Origin: Paenibacillus lautus NBRC 15380 | GTDB taxonomy: Bacteria; Bacillota; Bacilli; Paenibacillales; Paenibacillaceae | DNA length: 64,000 bases | Assembly (NCBI RefSeq): GCF_004000945.1 | Contig: NZ_BIMF01000003.1 | Coordinates: forward strand, 310,001-374,000 | Direction of reading: 5' to 3' | Shown: piece by piece, positions 8,015 to 17,054 of the stretch | How positions within the stretch are numbered: position 1 is the first letter of the stretch | How the letters are laid out: each line of letters opens with the position of its first letter | Made by a program: the position numbers and the translations under genes | Notes under the pieces: generated by a model | What the model was told of the DNA's origin: nothing | The model's database searches: none | What the model saw: the letters and a program-made list of their open reading frames with translations, nothing else

Positions 8015-9469
8015 TTACACCAGCTTCCTTGCCGCCTCGCCGATGATGCGAATCCCCTTCTCGATGTTCTCGTCGGAGACGCGGGAGAATCCGAGACGCA
8101 TGGTGTGATGGCCCCCGCCATCGGTATAGAAAATGTCGCCTGGCGTGAACACCACGCCCTGGGCGGAGCAGGCTTCCAGCAGCTCGCGGGTTCGGAATTC
8201 GGGACCGAATTCAACGAACAGGTGAAGCCCGCCGTCGCCGGACAACCGCTCCATCGGGATCCACTCCTCGCAGCAGCGGATCGCAAGCTCATATTTTCGC
8301 TTGTACTCGGCCTTCGCCTTCTTTAAATATTTTTCGAAGTTGCCGTTGTACAAATATTGAAAGAGTAGGGATTGATCCAGGGTTGATGTGTGGATGCTGC
8401 GGGCGCGTTTCACGCTCTCCAGATAATGAATCAGGGTCTTGTCGGCTAGCACCCATCCGACTCGCAGGCCGGGAAATAGGATCTTCGAGAAGCTGCCCAA
8501 ATAGATCACGCTGTTATTCTCGCCGCCAGCACATGCAACGAGCGGCGCGATGTGCGAGCCCGAATAGCGCAGCTCTTCGTTGAACCCGTCTTCGATGACG
8601 GGAATCTCGTGCTCATTCAGCAGCCGGAGCGCTTCCAGCCTCTTCTGGTGGGACATCACGATTCCTGTAGGATTATGATAGGAAGGCACAAGGTACGCCA
8701 TGTCGTACGTCCGCTCCGACAGCTCGCGCGCGAGCCCCGTCAGGCTGATGCCGTCATGCTCCATCTCAACGCCGGTAATGGCGTACCCGTGCATTTTAAA
8801 ATTTTTAATGGCTGTATGATGGGTGGGATTCTCGCACAGGATGCGGCCATGCCCTTTGTTCAAGGCCGATAACACTAGACTTAAGCCTTCCGTAAAACCG
8901 CTGGTGATCAGCATATCCTTCCCCTCAATATTCACGCCCTTGTTCTCCATATAACGGAGAAGGTAATCAATAAGCGGTTTATAGCCCTTGGCGTAACCAT
9001 AGTTTAGAAGTACATCGCCTTCAAGCGACATCCGGTCCAGGAAAGCACGCTTGACATTTTGCAGGTCGAACAGCTTCTCATCGGGAGCGATGCTTGTAAA
9101 AGATATGGAGCCCTTCTCGGCTCGAATACCGTGCTTCATCAGATCATGCGCTTCCGCAAGCCTGGCGTATTCGTTCAGGCGAGGACCCCAGTCCAGCCGT
9201 TTGCCAACGGGCTGCAGCGAAGCTCCGCTGATCGATGGGGTAACAAAGTGCCCCTGCCCTTTGACCGCATAGATATAGCCTTCGTCCTCCAAATCCGAGT
9301 ACGCGCTCAGCACCGTATTGCGGCCCACTCGAAACAGCGCGCTTAGCTCACGCGTGGAGGGAAGCTTCTGATCGGCTTGCAGCGCGCCGGTCGTCATCAA
9401 GCGCTTCATGTAATCTTTGACTTGAATATACGCCGGGCGGTCATTCGCCAACTTGAAATCCAAATACAT
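8015..9469 (-). CDS. MocR/GabR-type PLP-binding transcriptional regulator, probably DdlR-like
   Basis: A 484-residue fusion of a GntR-type winged helix (residues about 10-75: LPSTRELSALFRVGRNTVLSAYSDLEDEGYIY) with a class I aminotransferase-fold domain that binds PLP (HNPTGIV, VIEDGFNEELRY, Schiff-base lysine in LGSFSKILFPGLRVGW). Family members sense PLP or amino acids and control metabolic genes. The frame is open 19 codons upstream, but AAGGGGGAACGGACG precedes the ATG at 9469. The next gene in the same direction is ddl. In Brevibacillus brevis a MocR-type protein (DdlR) activates ddl, so that role is the best guess here; PdxR- or GabR-like roles are alternatives. Confidence 0.88.
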   Translation of the reverse strand: MYLDFKLANDRPAYIQVKDYMKRLMTTGALQADQKLPSTRELSALFRVGRNTVLSAYSDLEDEGYIYAVKGQGHFVTPSISGASLQPVGKRLDWGPRLNEYARLAEAHDLMKHGIRAEKGSISFTSIAPDEKLFDLQNVKRAFLDRMSLEGDVLLNYGYAKGYKPLIDYLLRYMENKGVNIEGKDMLITSGFTEGLSLVLSALNKGHGRILCENPTHHTAIKNFKMHGYAITGVEMEHDGISLTGLARELSERTYDMAYLVPSYHNPTGIVMSHQKRLEALRLLNEHEIPVIEDGFNEELRYSGSHIAPLVACAGGENNSVIYLGSFSKILFPGLRVGWVLADKTLIHYLESVKRARSIHTSTLDQSLLFQYLYNGNFEKYLKKAKAEYKRKYELAIRCCEEWIPMERLSGDGGLHLFVEFGPEFRTRELLEACSAQGVVFTPGDIFYTDGGGHHTMRLGFSRVSDENIEKGIRIIGEAARKLV

Positions 9470-9526
9470 CGTCCGTTCCCCCTTGCTCTTATGATGGCAT
9501 ATTTTCGGAGATACCACTAGAACCAC

Positions 9527-9843
9527 GACAGGCCTCTTTCGCCTCAGGCGTGGTTTACCCGGTAACGGCTAAACGTTCGCAGAACCCCCAAACATCTCAT
9601 CTCTATGATCGGTCTGCCCTTAACATCGGTATACCTTAGAAACACGCCATCTTCCCTAATCATGGAACCATACGGGAACTCGCCTAAGCAAGTATGCATC
9701 CGGGAAGAAACCATCCGGCAAGGAAAAGGCAGCCGTTATGCAAATCAAAAACTGCCCCACCTTCAGAAGAAGATGGGGCAGTCTTGCGGATGATTCATGC
9801 GGCCTAAAATGGCCTGATTAGTCTAAATAAGTCGACGGCCCGC
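9527..9843. other. Intergenic region without a supported gene
   Basis: This stretch separates the MocR-type gene (start 9469, minus) from the end of the DUF4091 gene (9844). It holds the terminator of the DUF4091 gene at 9751-9782 and must hold the MocR-type promoter. Apart from those I see no conserved reading frame or RNA structure. Confidence 0.6.
9751..9782 (-). terminator. Rho-independent terminator of the GH29/DUF4091 operon
   Basis: 13-base arms (9751-9763 and 9770-9782, one mismatch) around the core TGCCCCA/TGGGGCA. On the minus strand it is followed by TTTTTGATTT, and it lies 61 bases after the stop of the DUF4091 gene. Confidence 0.8.
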
Positions 9844-11508
9844 TTACTTTACAACCAAACTTTCCTTAATCTTATCGTTGATCCACTGCCGCTTCGACAG
9901 CAGCCATTCCTGATCCCTCGGGTACGTCTTGAAGGTGATCGGCTCTTCGAGCCCTTCCTCCAGCGCCTGCAGCACAGCCTCCCTGCCGATCTGCGTCTCC
10001 AGCAGTTGAAGCGCTCTCAAATCCTGAAGCGCTTCCTGGAATACCTTCAGCCGAATGGATTCAATCGGTCCTTCTTCACCAGGGTATACCACAAAAGCAT
10101 CCCCGGAAGGAAAACCGCAATCCGCATCCGTCACCTTGAACGGATCAATGGCGCGTTTCGAGTATTGCGAATTCCAAAAGTTATAACCCCAATGGAGAAA
10201 TCCCTCGATGTTAAACTTATACAGCTGAATCCCGATGATCCGGTTTCTTGCCGAAGGCAAATTGAAGAAACGGTTGGACACTTCCTTGTACTGGGAACAG
10301 CAATAATAGGTCCACAGTGGCGCTACCTGTTGATCCAAAAAAGGCTCAATGTGATTGCTGGCCGGAATCGGACGCTTCACCAGCCCCTGCTCATAGAACG
10401 AAATATCGGAGAGCGCGTCAATGATCGGGTAATCCGGCAGCAGCTCGTTCATCAACCGGCTTGCATGACCGTAAGCCTCCAGATGGGACTCGGACGGCTC
10501 ATCGGATACATGGAAATAACAGCGCTGCTCAAGTCCCCGGCTTTCAATCCAACCGGTGAGGGCCGGTATGAATTGTCTGATGAAGGCATGATACGCTTCT
10601 CCGGTCGCATCCGTCTCCCATCCGAACAGCTTCTCAGGCTTTCCGTTCACGTTAGCGATAATCTTCGGCGCATGCCCGGCTCCCCACTGGGTGAAAAGAT
10701 GCGAGAATTCCAGGTACTGAATCCCATTAGAATTACACAGGTCTGCCCAGCGGTCCAGCTTATCAAACCCAAACGCATACGTTCCATCCTGGGTAACAGC
10801 CACGTCTACCAGCTGCACCGTTGGCCGTTCTCCGCCCACTTCCGTATCCAGTGGAGGCGTAAACAATGGGGTCAGAATCATATTGATGCCATGCTGAGCG
10901 GCGGTCCGCATAAATTGACCGATCAACGTCCAATGCCGTTCGCTAAAAATCCCCGCCTCGTAGTAGTTCGCCAAGCAATCGGCATGGAACCATTCCGTAT
11001 GAATCAGCTTCTGGTCCGGCAAGGCTGCCGGAATCACTTCCAGTGTGAATACCTCTTCTCCAAGCGACTCCCCCGATTCCGCTTCAAAACGGATCCGGAT
11101 TTCATATGTACCGCCCTTGATCTCACCCTCAGGCTGTACCGTAATCCACAAACTTCTCCACTGGTTCGGGCATCCGGTTACTACAGACTCTGATGCCAGA
11201 GGCAGCAACGGGTCCGGATACAGCCCGGGAGCAGCTCTTAAGATAAACTCGTCATGATCATGATACGTGGGCAGCTCCGATGGAACCATGCCTACAGAAC
11301 GGACGGTAATCCGTTCGCTCAACGCGGATTGCAGATGAACCCGGATGTTTTTCAACAAGCGATGGGAACGGTAAGCAACTTGAAACGAGAACGTCTCATT
11401 GCCAAACGAAGACCCTCTGTCATACGAGGCTTGGGACAGTTCTTCATCGGCAAATACTTTGGTCAAAGAGCTCAACAGCCGGGTCTCAAATGATACGGAA
11501 TGGCTCAT
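9844..11508 (-). CDS. DUF4091 domain protein, GH123-like putative glycosidase
   Basis: A 554-residue cytoplasmic protein (no signal peptide). The N-terminal ~170 residues form a beta-sandwich-like part (WRSLWITVQPEGEIKGGTYEIRI). The rest resembles the DUF4091/GH123 TIM barrel: HTEWFHADCLANYY, HGINMILTPLFTPPLD, YLEFSHLFTQWG, and CYFHVSDEPSESH with the adjacent Asp-Glu pair typical of GH123-like active sites. GH123 enzymes are N-acetyl-galactosaminidases; the activity here is not proven. It is the last gene of an operon with a GH29 fucosidase and an oligosaccharide importer, which fits trimming of GalNAc- or GlcNAc-containing glycans. Confidence 0.75.
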   Translation of the reverse strand: MSHSVSFETRLLSSLTKVFADEELSQASYDRGSSFGNETFSFQVAYRSHRLLKNIRVHLQSALSERITVRSVGMVPSELPTYHDHDEFILRAAPGLYPDPLLPLASESVVTGCPNQWRSLWITVQPEGEIKGGTYEIRIRFEAESGESLGEEVFTLEVIPAALPDQKLIHTEWFHADCLANYYEAGIFSERHWTLIGQFMRTAAQHGINMILTPLFTPPLDTEVGGERPTVQLVDVAVTQDGTYAFGFDKLDRWADLCNSNGIQYLEFSHLFTQWGAGHAPKIIANVNGKPEKLFGWETDATGEAYHAFIRQFIPALTGWIESRGLEQRCYFHVSDEPSESHLEAYGHASRLMNELLPDYPIIDALSDISFYEQGLVKRPIPASNHIEPFLDQQVAPLWTYYCCSQYKEVSNRFFNLPSARNRIIGIQLYKFNIEGFLHWGYNFWNSQYSKRAIDPFKVTDADCGFPSGDAFVVYPGEEGPIESIRLKVFQEALQDLRALQLLETQIGREAVLQALEEGLEEPITFKTYPRDQEWLLSKRQWINDKIKESLVVK

Positions 11509-11605
11509 GCAGGTTACATCCTCTCTACAATGAAATGGGGTACTTTCACGTACATCTTACACTAATCTGGGTGGAACGGAAGGTAAAATTTACGTTTTCG
11601 ATAAA

Positions 11606-11638
11606 AAGGAGCCACCGCCCTTTTGCGATGGCCGCCTT
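11606..11638 (-). terminator. Rho-independent terminator after the GH29 gene
   Basis: An imperfect stem (AAGGAGCCACCGC against GCGATGGCCGCCTT, loop TTTT) with the minus-strand tail CTTTTTATCG, about 60 bases after the fucosidase stop. It may be partly read through into the DUF4091 gene 100 bases further on. Confidence 0.6.
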
Positions 11639-11699
11639 ATCATGGCATTCCATACCGGAATTCCATACAGGATATCCGCCGGATGTTAGAATGCTCCCA

Positions 11700-13124
11700 T
11701 CAATCCTTCGAGCTCCGGTATACTTCAAAGCCCGACAGGCGTGGACACCATCTCGATTCCAAAATGGTAAGCCGGATATATTGAGCCCGTACAGCGGGAA
11801 AACGGCAGATACGTTTGCGCCCGATCACCGTCCCGGATTGGATCGCGTGCCAGTTCCCATTTTCCATATATTCAAGCTCGAAGCGCTCGATCCGCTGCCC
11901 GTACCGGTATTCAGCCAATACGATATGATCGAAATCGATCGCTTGCCCGAGGTCCAGCTCAATCACGGCGTATTCCGTACCCTCCTCGGGACTCCAATAC
12001 GTATTCTTGCTGCCATTGACCATATTTCGAGCATCCGATCCGGCTTTCGTCTCGGATGCCGTAATATCCGCACCGGCAGCCAAATTGGTATCAAACGTTG
12101 TTCGAATGGCGTCCCCGAGCTCCTGCAGACGCTGCAGATCGAACTCATGAACCAATCCGCGGGTATCCGGCGGAATATTGAGTAAAAATGTGGCATTGCC
12201 GCCAACCGAGCCGTAGTAAATATGCAGCAATTCCTCCAGCGATCGGACCTTATCATCTTCGGACGCATGATAGAACCAGCCGGGACGGATCGAGGTATTG
12301 ACTTCGGCCGGATACCATACCAGCTCCCTCTCGCTCTGAATGACGCTCCGGCTGCCGAGATCCTCTTCGCTCGATTCATAGCGGCGCGAAAACGCCCGGT
12401 CATCGGTTTGCTGCGACTTTTCCTGGATCGCTTCATTCTGGCGCAGCGACGCGGGAACGACGCTCCACTCCGACTCCCTGCAATGCCCCGCCTCATTCCC
12501 GCACCAGCGAATATCCGGTCCGCATACCGAGATGGCGGCATTCGGCTGCAGTTCCCGAATCAGGGCATAGTACGCTTCCCAATCGTATTCCTGACGCTTG
12601 CCGTTCGGGCCTTCGCCGCAGGCACCGTCAAACCAGACGCAGAATATCTCGCCGTAGCCGGTCAGCAATTCTCTTAATTGGTTCAGGAAAAATTGATTAT
12701 ACCTCAGCGAATCGCCATATGACGGTTCATGCCGGTCCCACGGGGATAAGTAAATGCCAAACTTGATCCCCCCTCTCCTGCAGGCATCGGCAACCTCTTT
12801 TACCACGTCCCCAAGTCCGTTTCGCCAAGGACTGCTCTTCACGGAGTGCTCCGTATATTGACTCGGCCATAAACAGAAGCCGTCATGATGCTTGCAGGTA
12901 AGAATCAAGCCGCGCATGCCGGCGCTGACACAAGCGCTCACCCACTGATCCGCATCCAGCTGCTCCGGATTGAACAGCGCAGGATCTTCTTTTCCCGTGC
13001 CCCATTCCATATCCGTGAACGTATTGATGGTAAAATGAAAGAATGCGTAGAACTCCATCTCCTGAACGGCTAATTGACGTTCAGAGGGCTTAATATTGGC
13101 AGCGTATTCAATGAAATTGTGCAA
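11700..13124 (-). CDS. Alpha-L-fucosidase family (GH29) with C-terminal F5/8C carbohydrate-binding domain
   Basis: A 474-residue glycosidase. The GH29 barrel shows TCKHHDGFCLWPS (residues about 76-88), GIKFGIYLSPWDRHEP (119-133) and the nucleophile motif VWFDGA with Asp166. The last ~130 residues form a discoidin/F5-8C domain (ITASETKAG, NTYWSPEEGTEYAVIELDLG, YIRLTILE). There is no signal peptide, so it acts on imported oligosaccharides. The frame could start at a GTG at 13133, but that codon abuts the AGGAGG box; the TTG at 13124 lies 9 bases after it and is preferred. It sits 20 bases after the binding-protein gene in the importer operon. Confidence 0.88.
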   Translation of the reverse strand: MHNFIEYAANIKPSERQLAVQEMEFYAFFHFTINTFTDMEWGTGKEDPALFNPEQLDADQWVSACVSAGMRGLILTCKHHDGFCLWPSQYTEHSVKSSPWRNGLGDVVKEVADACRRGGIKFGIYLSPWDRHEPSYGDSLRYNQFFLNQLRELLTGYGEIFCVWFDGACGEGPNGKRQEYDWEAYYALIRELQPNAAISVCGPDIRWCGNEAGHCRESEWSVVPASLRQNEAIQEKSQQTDDRAFSRRYESSEEDLGSRSVIQSERELVWYPAEVNTSIRPGWFYHASEDDKVRSLEELLHIYYGSVGGNATFLLNIPPDTRGLVHEFDLQRLQELGDAIRTTFDTNLAAGADITASETKAGSDARNMVNGSKNTYWSPEEGTEYAVIELDLGQAIDFDHIVLAEYRYGQRIERFELEYMENGNWHAIQSGTVIGRKRICRFPAVRAQYIRLTILESRWCPRLSGFEVYRSSKD

Positions 13125-13144
13125 GCGATACACCTCCTATACCT

Positions 13145-14773
13145 CTATTCTTGGTTGTCTAATGCTTTCTGATGAATCTCCAGATACTTATCCAGCTGCA
13201 GTCCCTTAAATCCGCTGACATAGGCATCCCAGTCCTTCTCGATGTCCTTGCTGCCGGTTACAAATTGGGCCAGATTCGATTTCACGTAATCCTGAATCGT
13301 CTTCTGAATCTGCGCGATGAAGGTGGCGTCTTTCGGATCGATGAACACATCCGTCGGGTACACCAACTCCGGTTTGGCAAAAGGCTCGTATTTCTTCGCA
13401 GCCAGCCACAAGCGATACTCATAAGCTCCGTTGCCAAGCGGATCTTCCGGAGCGACAAAGGATTCGCGGAGGGAGTTCACCATCAGCATCGTTCCAAGCT
13501 GCCACCAGGTTACGTCAAGCGATCCCTCGGGCACATCCCGCTTCAGCGCTTCGTATGCGGCCGGCTCGCCATTGTAATCAAGCGCACCGGACTCCGCCTT
13601 CCGCCATCCCTCTCCTTCAAAGCCCCAGGAGGTCATCACGGTGCCTTCTTCGGAGAACAGGTAATCCGCCAGCTTGATCGCCGCGATCCGCTGCTCCTCC
13701 GTCGCTTTATTCGTAATGACAAACGATCCATCCCCTGCTCCGACGCTATAACCTGCAAGCTGCACGCCATTCGGTCCTTTCAGCGGGGGAACGACATCGT
13801 ATTCCTTATGGCGGGGCTTGGCATCGGTTGGTTCCAGCACGCTGCTGATCAGCGCATAACCAACGGCGCCGACCACATTGTCCGTTTTGTTGCCGAGCTG
13901 CTTGACGGCATCGCCGTTTTGGGTAAACGCTCCTTTGTCGATCAGTCCTTCGCTGTACAGTTTGTTGAGATATTTTAAACCTTCCTTCCACTCGGACTCA
14001 GCCGCGGACAAAATCACCTTGCCATCCTTCACGCTTAAATAAGTCGTGCCATTGTTATATATAAAAGCATTCATCAAAAAGGCATCAACTCCTCCTCCCC
14101 ACACATCGAGCGAAGTGGTCATCGGAATTTCGTCGGCCTTGCCATTGCCGTTCGGATCCTGCTCCTTAAAGGCTTTCAACACTTCATAGAACTCATCGGT
14201 TGTGGTTGGCATCTCTAGACCTAACTTCTCAAGCCAGGTTGTATTGATCCACATCCGCTGGCCATACGTACAGTGCAGGCACTCATTCACCTTCGGAAGC
14301 GCATAAATATTGCCGTCCGGCGCGGTCATCGCCGATTTTAAATAGGAGACTTCCTCCAACGCTTTTTTAATGTTAGGTGCATGCTTGTCGATTAACTCAT
14401 TCAAGGGGATAAAGGCCCCTTGCATACCATACTTGATCTGATCCGCCTTGGATATGCCGGCATTCATAATGAGCGCCGGATAGTCTCCGCTGGCCAGCAT
14501 CAGCAGTTTCTTGTCGTTGAATACCGCGTCGGGCGTCGTATTCCATTTGAACGTAATCCCCAGCTTCTCTTCGATATGCTTGGAGAACGGATTGACATCG
14601 AGGCTCTCGATGCCGGCGGACTGAGGAGCGAATACCGATAGTTCAACGGGTGCCCCTGACTCCGGAGGGCTTGCCGGACCTTCAGTTCCTGTTTCACTTG
14701 TCTTGCCGCAAGCGGATAGAACCAGCACTGCCACGAGAACCAGACTTAAACCTAATCCAGTGAACCTTTTCAA
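13145..14773 (-). CDS. Sugar ABC importer substrate-binding lipoprotein (LplA-like)
   Basis: A 542-residue extracellular solute-binding protein of the long LplA/YtcQ type. An N-terminal signal peptide ends in the lipobox VLSACGK, so Cys is lipidated and the protein is membrane-anchored outside the cell. The body shows the usual type 1 pattern including DPNGNGKADEIPMTTSLDVWGGG. The start is TTG, 8 bases after GGGAGG. It follows two permease genes after a 137-base gap and precedes the GH29 gene. It probably binds a fucosylated or amino-sugar oligosaccharide; the ligand is inferred from the neighbours. Confidence 0.9.
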   Translation of the reverse strand: MKRFTGLGLSLVLVAVLVLSACGKTSETGTEGPASPPESGAPVELSVFAPQSAGIESLDVNPFSKHIEEKLGITFKWNTTPDAVFNDKKLLMLASGDYPALIMNAGISKADQIKYGMQGAFIPLNELIDKHAPNIKKALEEVSYLKSAMTAPDGNIYALPKVNECLHCTYGQRMWINTTWLEKLGLEMPTTTDEFYEVLKAFKEQDPNGNGKADEIPMTTSLDVWGGGVDAFLMNAFIYNNGTTYLSVKDGKVILSAAESEWKEGLKYLNKLYSEGLIDKGAFTQNGDAVKQLGNKTDNVVGAVGYALISSVLEPTDAKPRHKEYDVVPPLKGPNGVQLAGYSVGAGDGSFVITNKATEEQRIAAIKLADYLFSEEGTVMTSWGFEGEGWRKAESGALDYNGEPAAYEALKRDVPEGSLDVTWWQLGTMLMVNSLRESFVAPEDPLGNGAYEYRLWLAAKKYEPFAKPELVYPTDVFIDPKDATFIAQIQKTIQDYVKSNLAQFVTGSKDIEKDWDAYVSGFKGLQLDKYLEIHQKALDNQE

Positions 14774-14911
14774 ATCAATTCCTCCCTAATATGGAATACC
14801 TGCCCGTACTTCGTAAGCGAAACCGTATTTTTGCATATACCCCCTATATGTCCGAACATCGGAAATACCCTATTCTATAGTGCCGGCCTCACCTCCTTCA
14901 CGAAATAGGAA

Positions 14912-15808
14912 TCACCCTTTCAAGGACCCGATCATTACGCCTTTGACAAAATACTTCTGCACAAACGGGTAAATGATCAATACCGGGGCGCTTGCTACCA
15001 CGATCAGCGAATACTTCAGCAAATCCTTCAGCCCTTCGCGGACCAGCAGCTCATTCACGTTTGTCACCATCTCGGCGCTGACGGAATTCAGGATCAGAAT
15101 ATCCCTCAGGAAGATCTGAAGCGGAAACAGGCTGCTATCCTTCAAATAAATCAGGGCATTGAAATAGGAGTTCCAATGGCCGACGGCATACATCAGCCCG
15201 AGCACGGCCAGAATGGGCTTCGAAAGCGGAAGGACGATTTTAAGGAAAAAGGTAATGTCGCTGCTCCCATCCATTTCCGCCGCTTCGGCCAGTTCATCGG
15301 GGATCGTCGTCTGAAAAAAAGTCCGGGCGATGATGACCTGGAATACAGCTAGCGCACCCGGTATAATCATGGCCCAGCGCGTGTCGAGCATGCCGAGCGA
15401 CTTCACGAGCAAATAGTTCGGTATGAGCCCACCGTCAAAAAACATCGTGAACACCAGCAGCATCATAATGATGTTGCGAACGTAAAACGTTTTGCGGGCG
15501 AGCGGATAGGCAAGCATCACCGTGAATGCGACGTTTACGATCGTGCCGACAACGGCATAGAACAGCGAGTTGCCAAACCCGATCAGAATGTTGGAATTCT
15601 GGAACACCGCTTTGTAGCCGATCAAGGTCACATCCACCGGCCACAGCCACACTTTGCCCGAGGACACCGCACCCGGGGAGCTGAAGGATGCGCTTACAAT
15701 ATGCAGCAGCGGAAACAGAATGACGATCAGAACGACGGATAAAAACAAATACACGATTCCAAGGAAAATCCGGTCTGCAGCGGACTCCCGTACGGTTGAC
15801 CTGCTCAT
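14912..15808 (-). CDS. Sugar ABC importer permease (LplC/YtcP-like)
   Basis: A 298-residue inner-membrane permease with six predicted helices, the first being IVYLFLSVVLIVILFPLLHIVSAS. The cytoplasmic EAA loop that contacts the ATPase is DELAEAAEMDGSSDITFFLKIVLPLSKP. The protein ends KYFVKGVMIGSLKG, the standard LplC ending. An AGGAGG box lies 6 bases before the ATG. It forms a heterodimer with the permease encoded 10 bases upstream. No ATPase gene is nearby, so a shared MsmX-type ATPase is likely used. Confidence 0.93.
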   Translation of the reverse strand: MSRSTVRESAADRIFLGIVYLFLSVVLIVILFPLLHIVSASFSSPGAVSSGKVWLWPVDVTLIGYKAVFQNSNILIGFGNSLFYAVVGTIVNVAFTVMLAYPLARKTFYVRNIIMMLLVFTMFFDGGLIPNYLLVKSLGMLDTRWAMIIPGALAVFQVIIARTFFQTTIPDELAEAAEMDGSSDITFFLKIVLPLSKPILAVLGLMYAVGHWNSYFNALIYLKDSSLFPLQIFLRDILILNSVSAEMVTNVNELLVREGLKDLLKYSLIVVASAPVLIIYPFVQKYFVKGVMIGSLKG

Positions 15809-15818
15809 GCGATTCCTC

Positions 15819-16799
15819 CTACCATAGACTTGTGGATGAGACTTTTCGGGATACGTAATTGACGATAACCAAGAGAATGAAATTGATTATGGAATTGAAG
15901 AGGCCGATGGCGGCAGAGAAGCTGAAATTTGCTCCGAGCAGACCGACCTTGTACACATAGGTGGAGATGACCTCGGACGTGTTCTGATTGAGCGGGTTTT
16001 GCATGAGATAAATTTTCTCAAAGCCCAGGCTCATCAGGTTGCCCAGATTCAATATGAGCAAAATGACGATGACCGGAAACAAGCTGGGAATATCGATATT
16101 GATGATTTTTTGAAGCCGGGTTGCCCCGTCCACTCTTGCCGCCTCGTACAGATCGGGATTGACTCCAGCCAAGGCCGCAATATAGATGATGGCGCCGTAA
16201 CCGGTGAACTGCCACACATCGGACCAGACATAAATCGACTTGAACAGTTCCGGCACGCCAAGGAAATCAACGGTCTCAAGCCCGAGCGCCCGGAACAGAT
16301 TGCTCATCAGCCCCGTGTTGGGCGAGAGGTTCACGATCAGAATCGAAACGATGACCACCGTTGAAATGAAGTACGGCGCGTATGTCACCATCTGGACGGT
16401 TTTCTTGAAGCGGCCGTTCCTGATCTCATTCAGTGCCAGCGCCAACAGAATGGGTGCAGGGAAACCGACCAGCAGGCCGTACAGGGAAATTTCAAGCGTG
16501 TTGCGGACATACTGCCAGAAGAACGGAGCATCGAATAATTGCCGGAAATAATCGAATCCTACCCAGGGACTGCCGAATATCCCCTGTACGACGTTGTATT
16601 CCTTGAATGCAATCAAGACGCCGAACATCGGAACGTATTTGAAGAGGATGATGTAGACTAACGGGAAGAACACGAGCAGGTAGAACTGCCAGTGCTTTAT
16701 CAGCTTCTTCCTCGTTCGGTTCATGGGCTTGTTCGGTGGTAGATTCGTTGGTGCCTGTGCATCTGCAGGTACTGGGATTGCGCTGCTCATTCGAGCCAA
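15819..16799 (-). CDS. Sugar ABC importer permease (LplB/YteP-like)
   Basis: A 326-residue inner-membrane permease. Helices include FYLLVFFPLVYIILFKYVP; the EAA loop is DLYEAARVDGATRLQKIINIDIPSL; the end is the family-typical YVSRKVSSTSLW. A GTG at 16808 also opens the frame but touches the AAGGAGG box; the TTG at 16799 is 9 bases away and is preferred (the ATG at 16790 is also possible). It is the first gene of the importer operon and lies about 250 bases after the AraC sensor gene at 17055-19301, from which it is separated by a terminator. Confidence 0.9.
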   Translation of the reverse strand: MARMSSAIPVPADAQAPTNLPPNKPMNRTRKKLIKHWQFYLLVFFPLVYIILFKYVPMFGVLIAFKEYNVVQGIFGSPWVGFDYFRQLFDAPFFWQYVRNTLEISLYGLLVGFPAPILLALALNEIRNGRFKKTVQMVTYAPYFISTVVIVSILIVNLSPNTGLMSNLFRALGLETVDFLGVPELFKSIYVWSDVWQFTGYGAIIYIAALAGVNPDLYEAARVDGATRLQKIINIDIPSLFPVIVILLILNLGNLMSLGFEKIYLMQNPLNQNTSEVISTYVYKVGLLGANFSFSAAIGLFNSIINFILLVIVNYVSRKVSSTSLW

Positions 16800-16974
16800 T
16801 GGGGTCACCCTCCTTCGCTTTGTGTTGATCCTAAGTCTAGAGCGGACGGCTGCATCCGATCAATAAACAAGATTCTCCGAATCAACGTATTTCCGCGGGC
16901 AAGGTGTAATTTTAGGGCAGCCAGGCCGTGAGGCCGATAAACCTTTTTCCGTCGCTAAACCAATCTCCGCTTAC

Positions 16975-17008
16975 AGCAAAAAGGCCCGCGGGACGGTTCA
17001 TCCGCAGG
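16975..17008 (-). terminator. Rho-independent terminator of the AraC sensor gene
   Basis: On the minus strand a stem CCTGCGG/CCGCGGG is followed by CCTTTTTGC, about 47 bases after the stop of the 17055-19301 gene. Confidence 0.65.
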
Positions 17009-17054
17009 ACTCTCTACTTGGTTCATATAGGCATGGAAGGGCTCAGAAGGGTGG

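Noticed and set aside
10006..11193. A 395-codon open frame on the plus strand
   Set aside because: It lies opposite the DUF4091 gene. The translation has no family motif and has the composition of an antisense frame in a GC-balanced gene.
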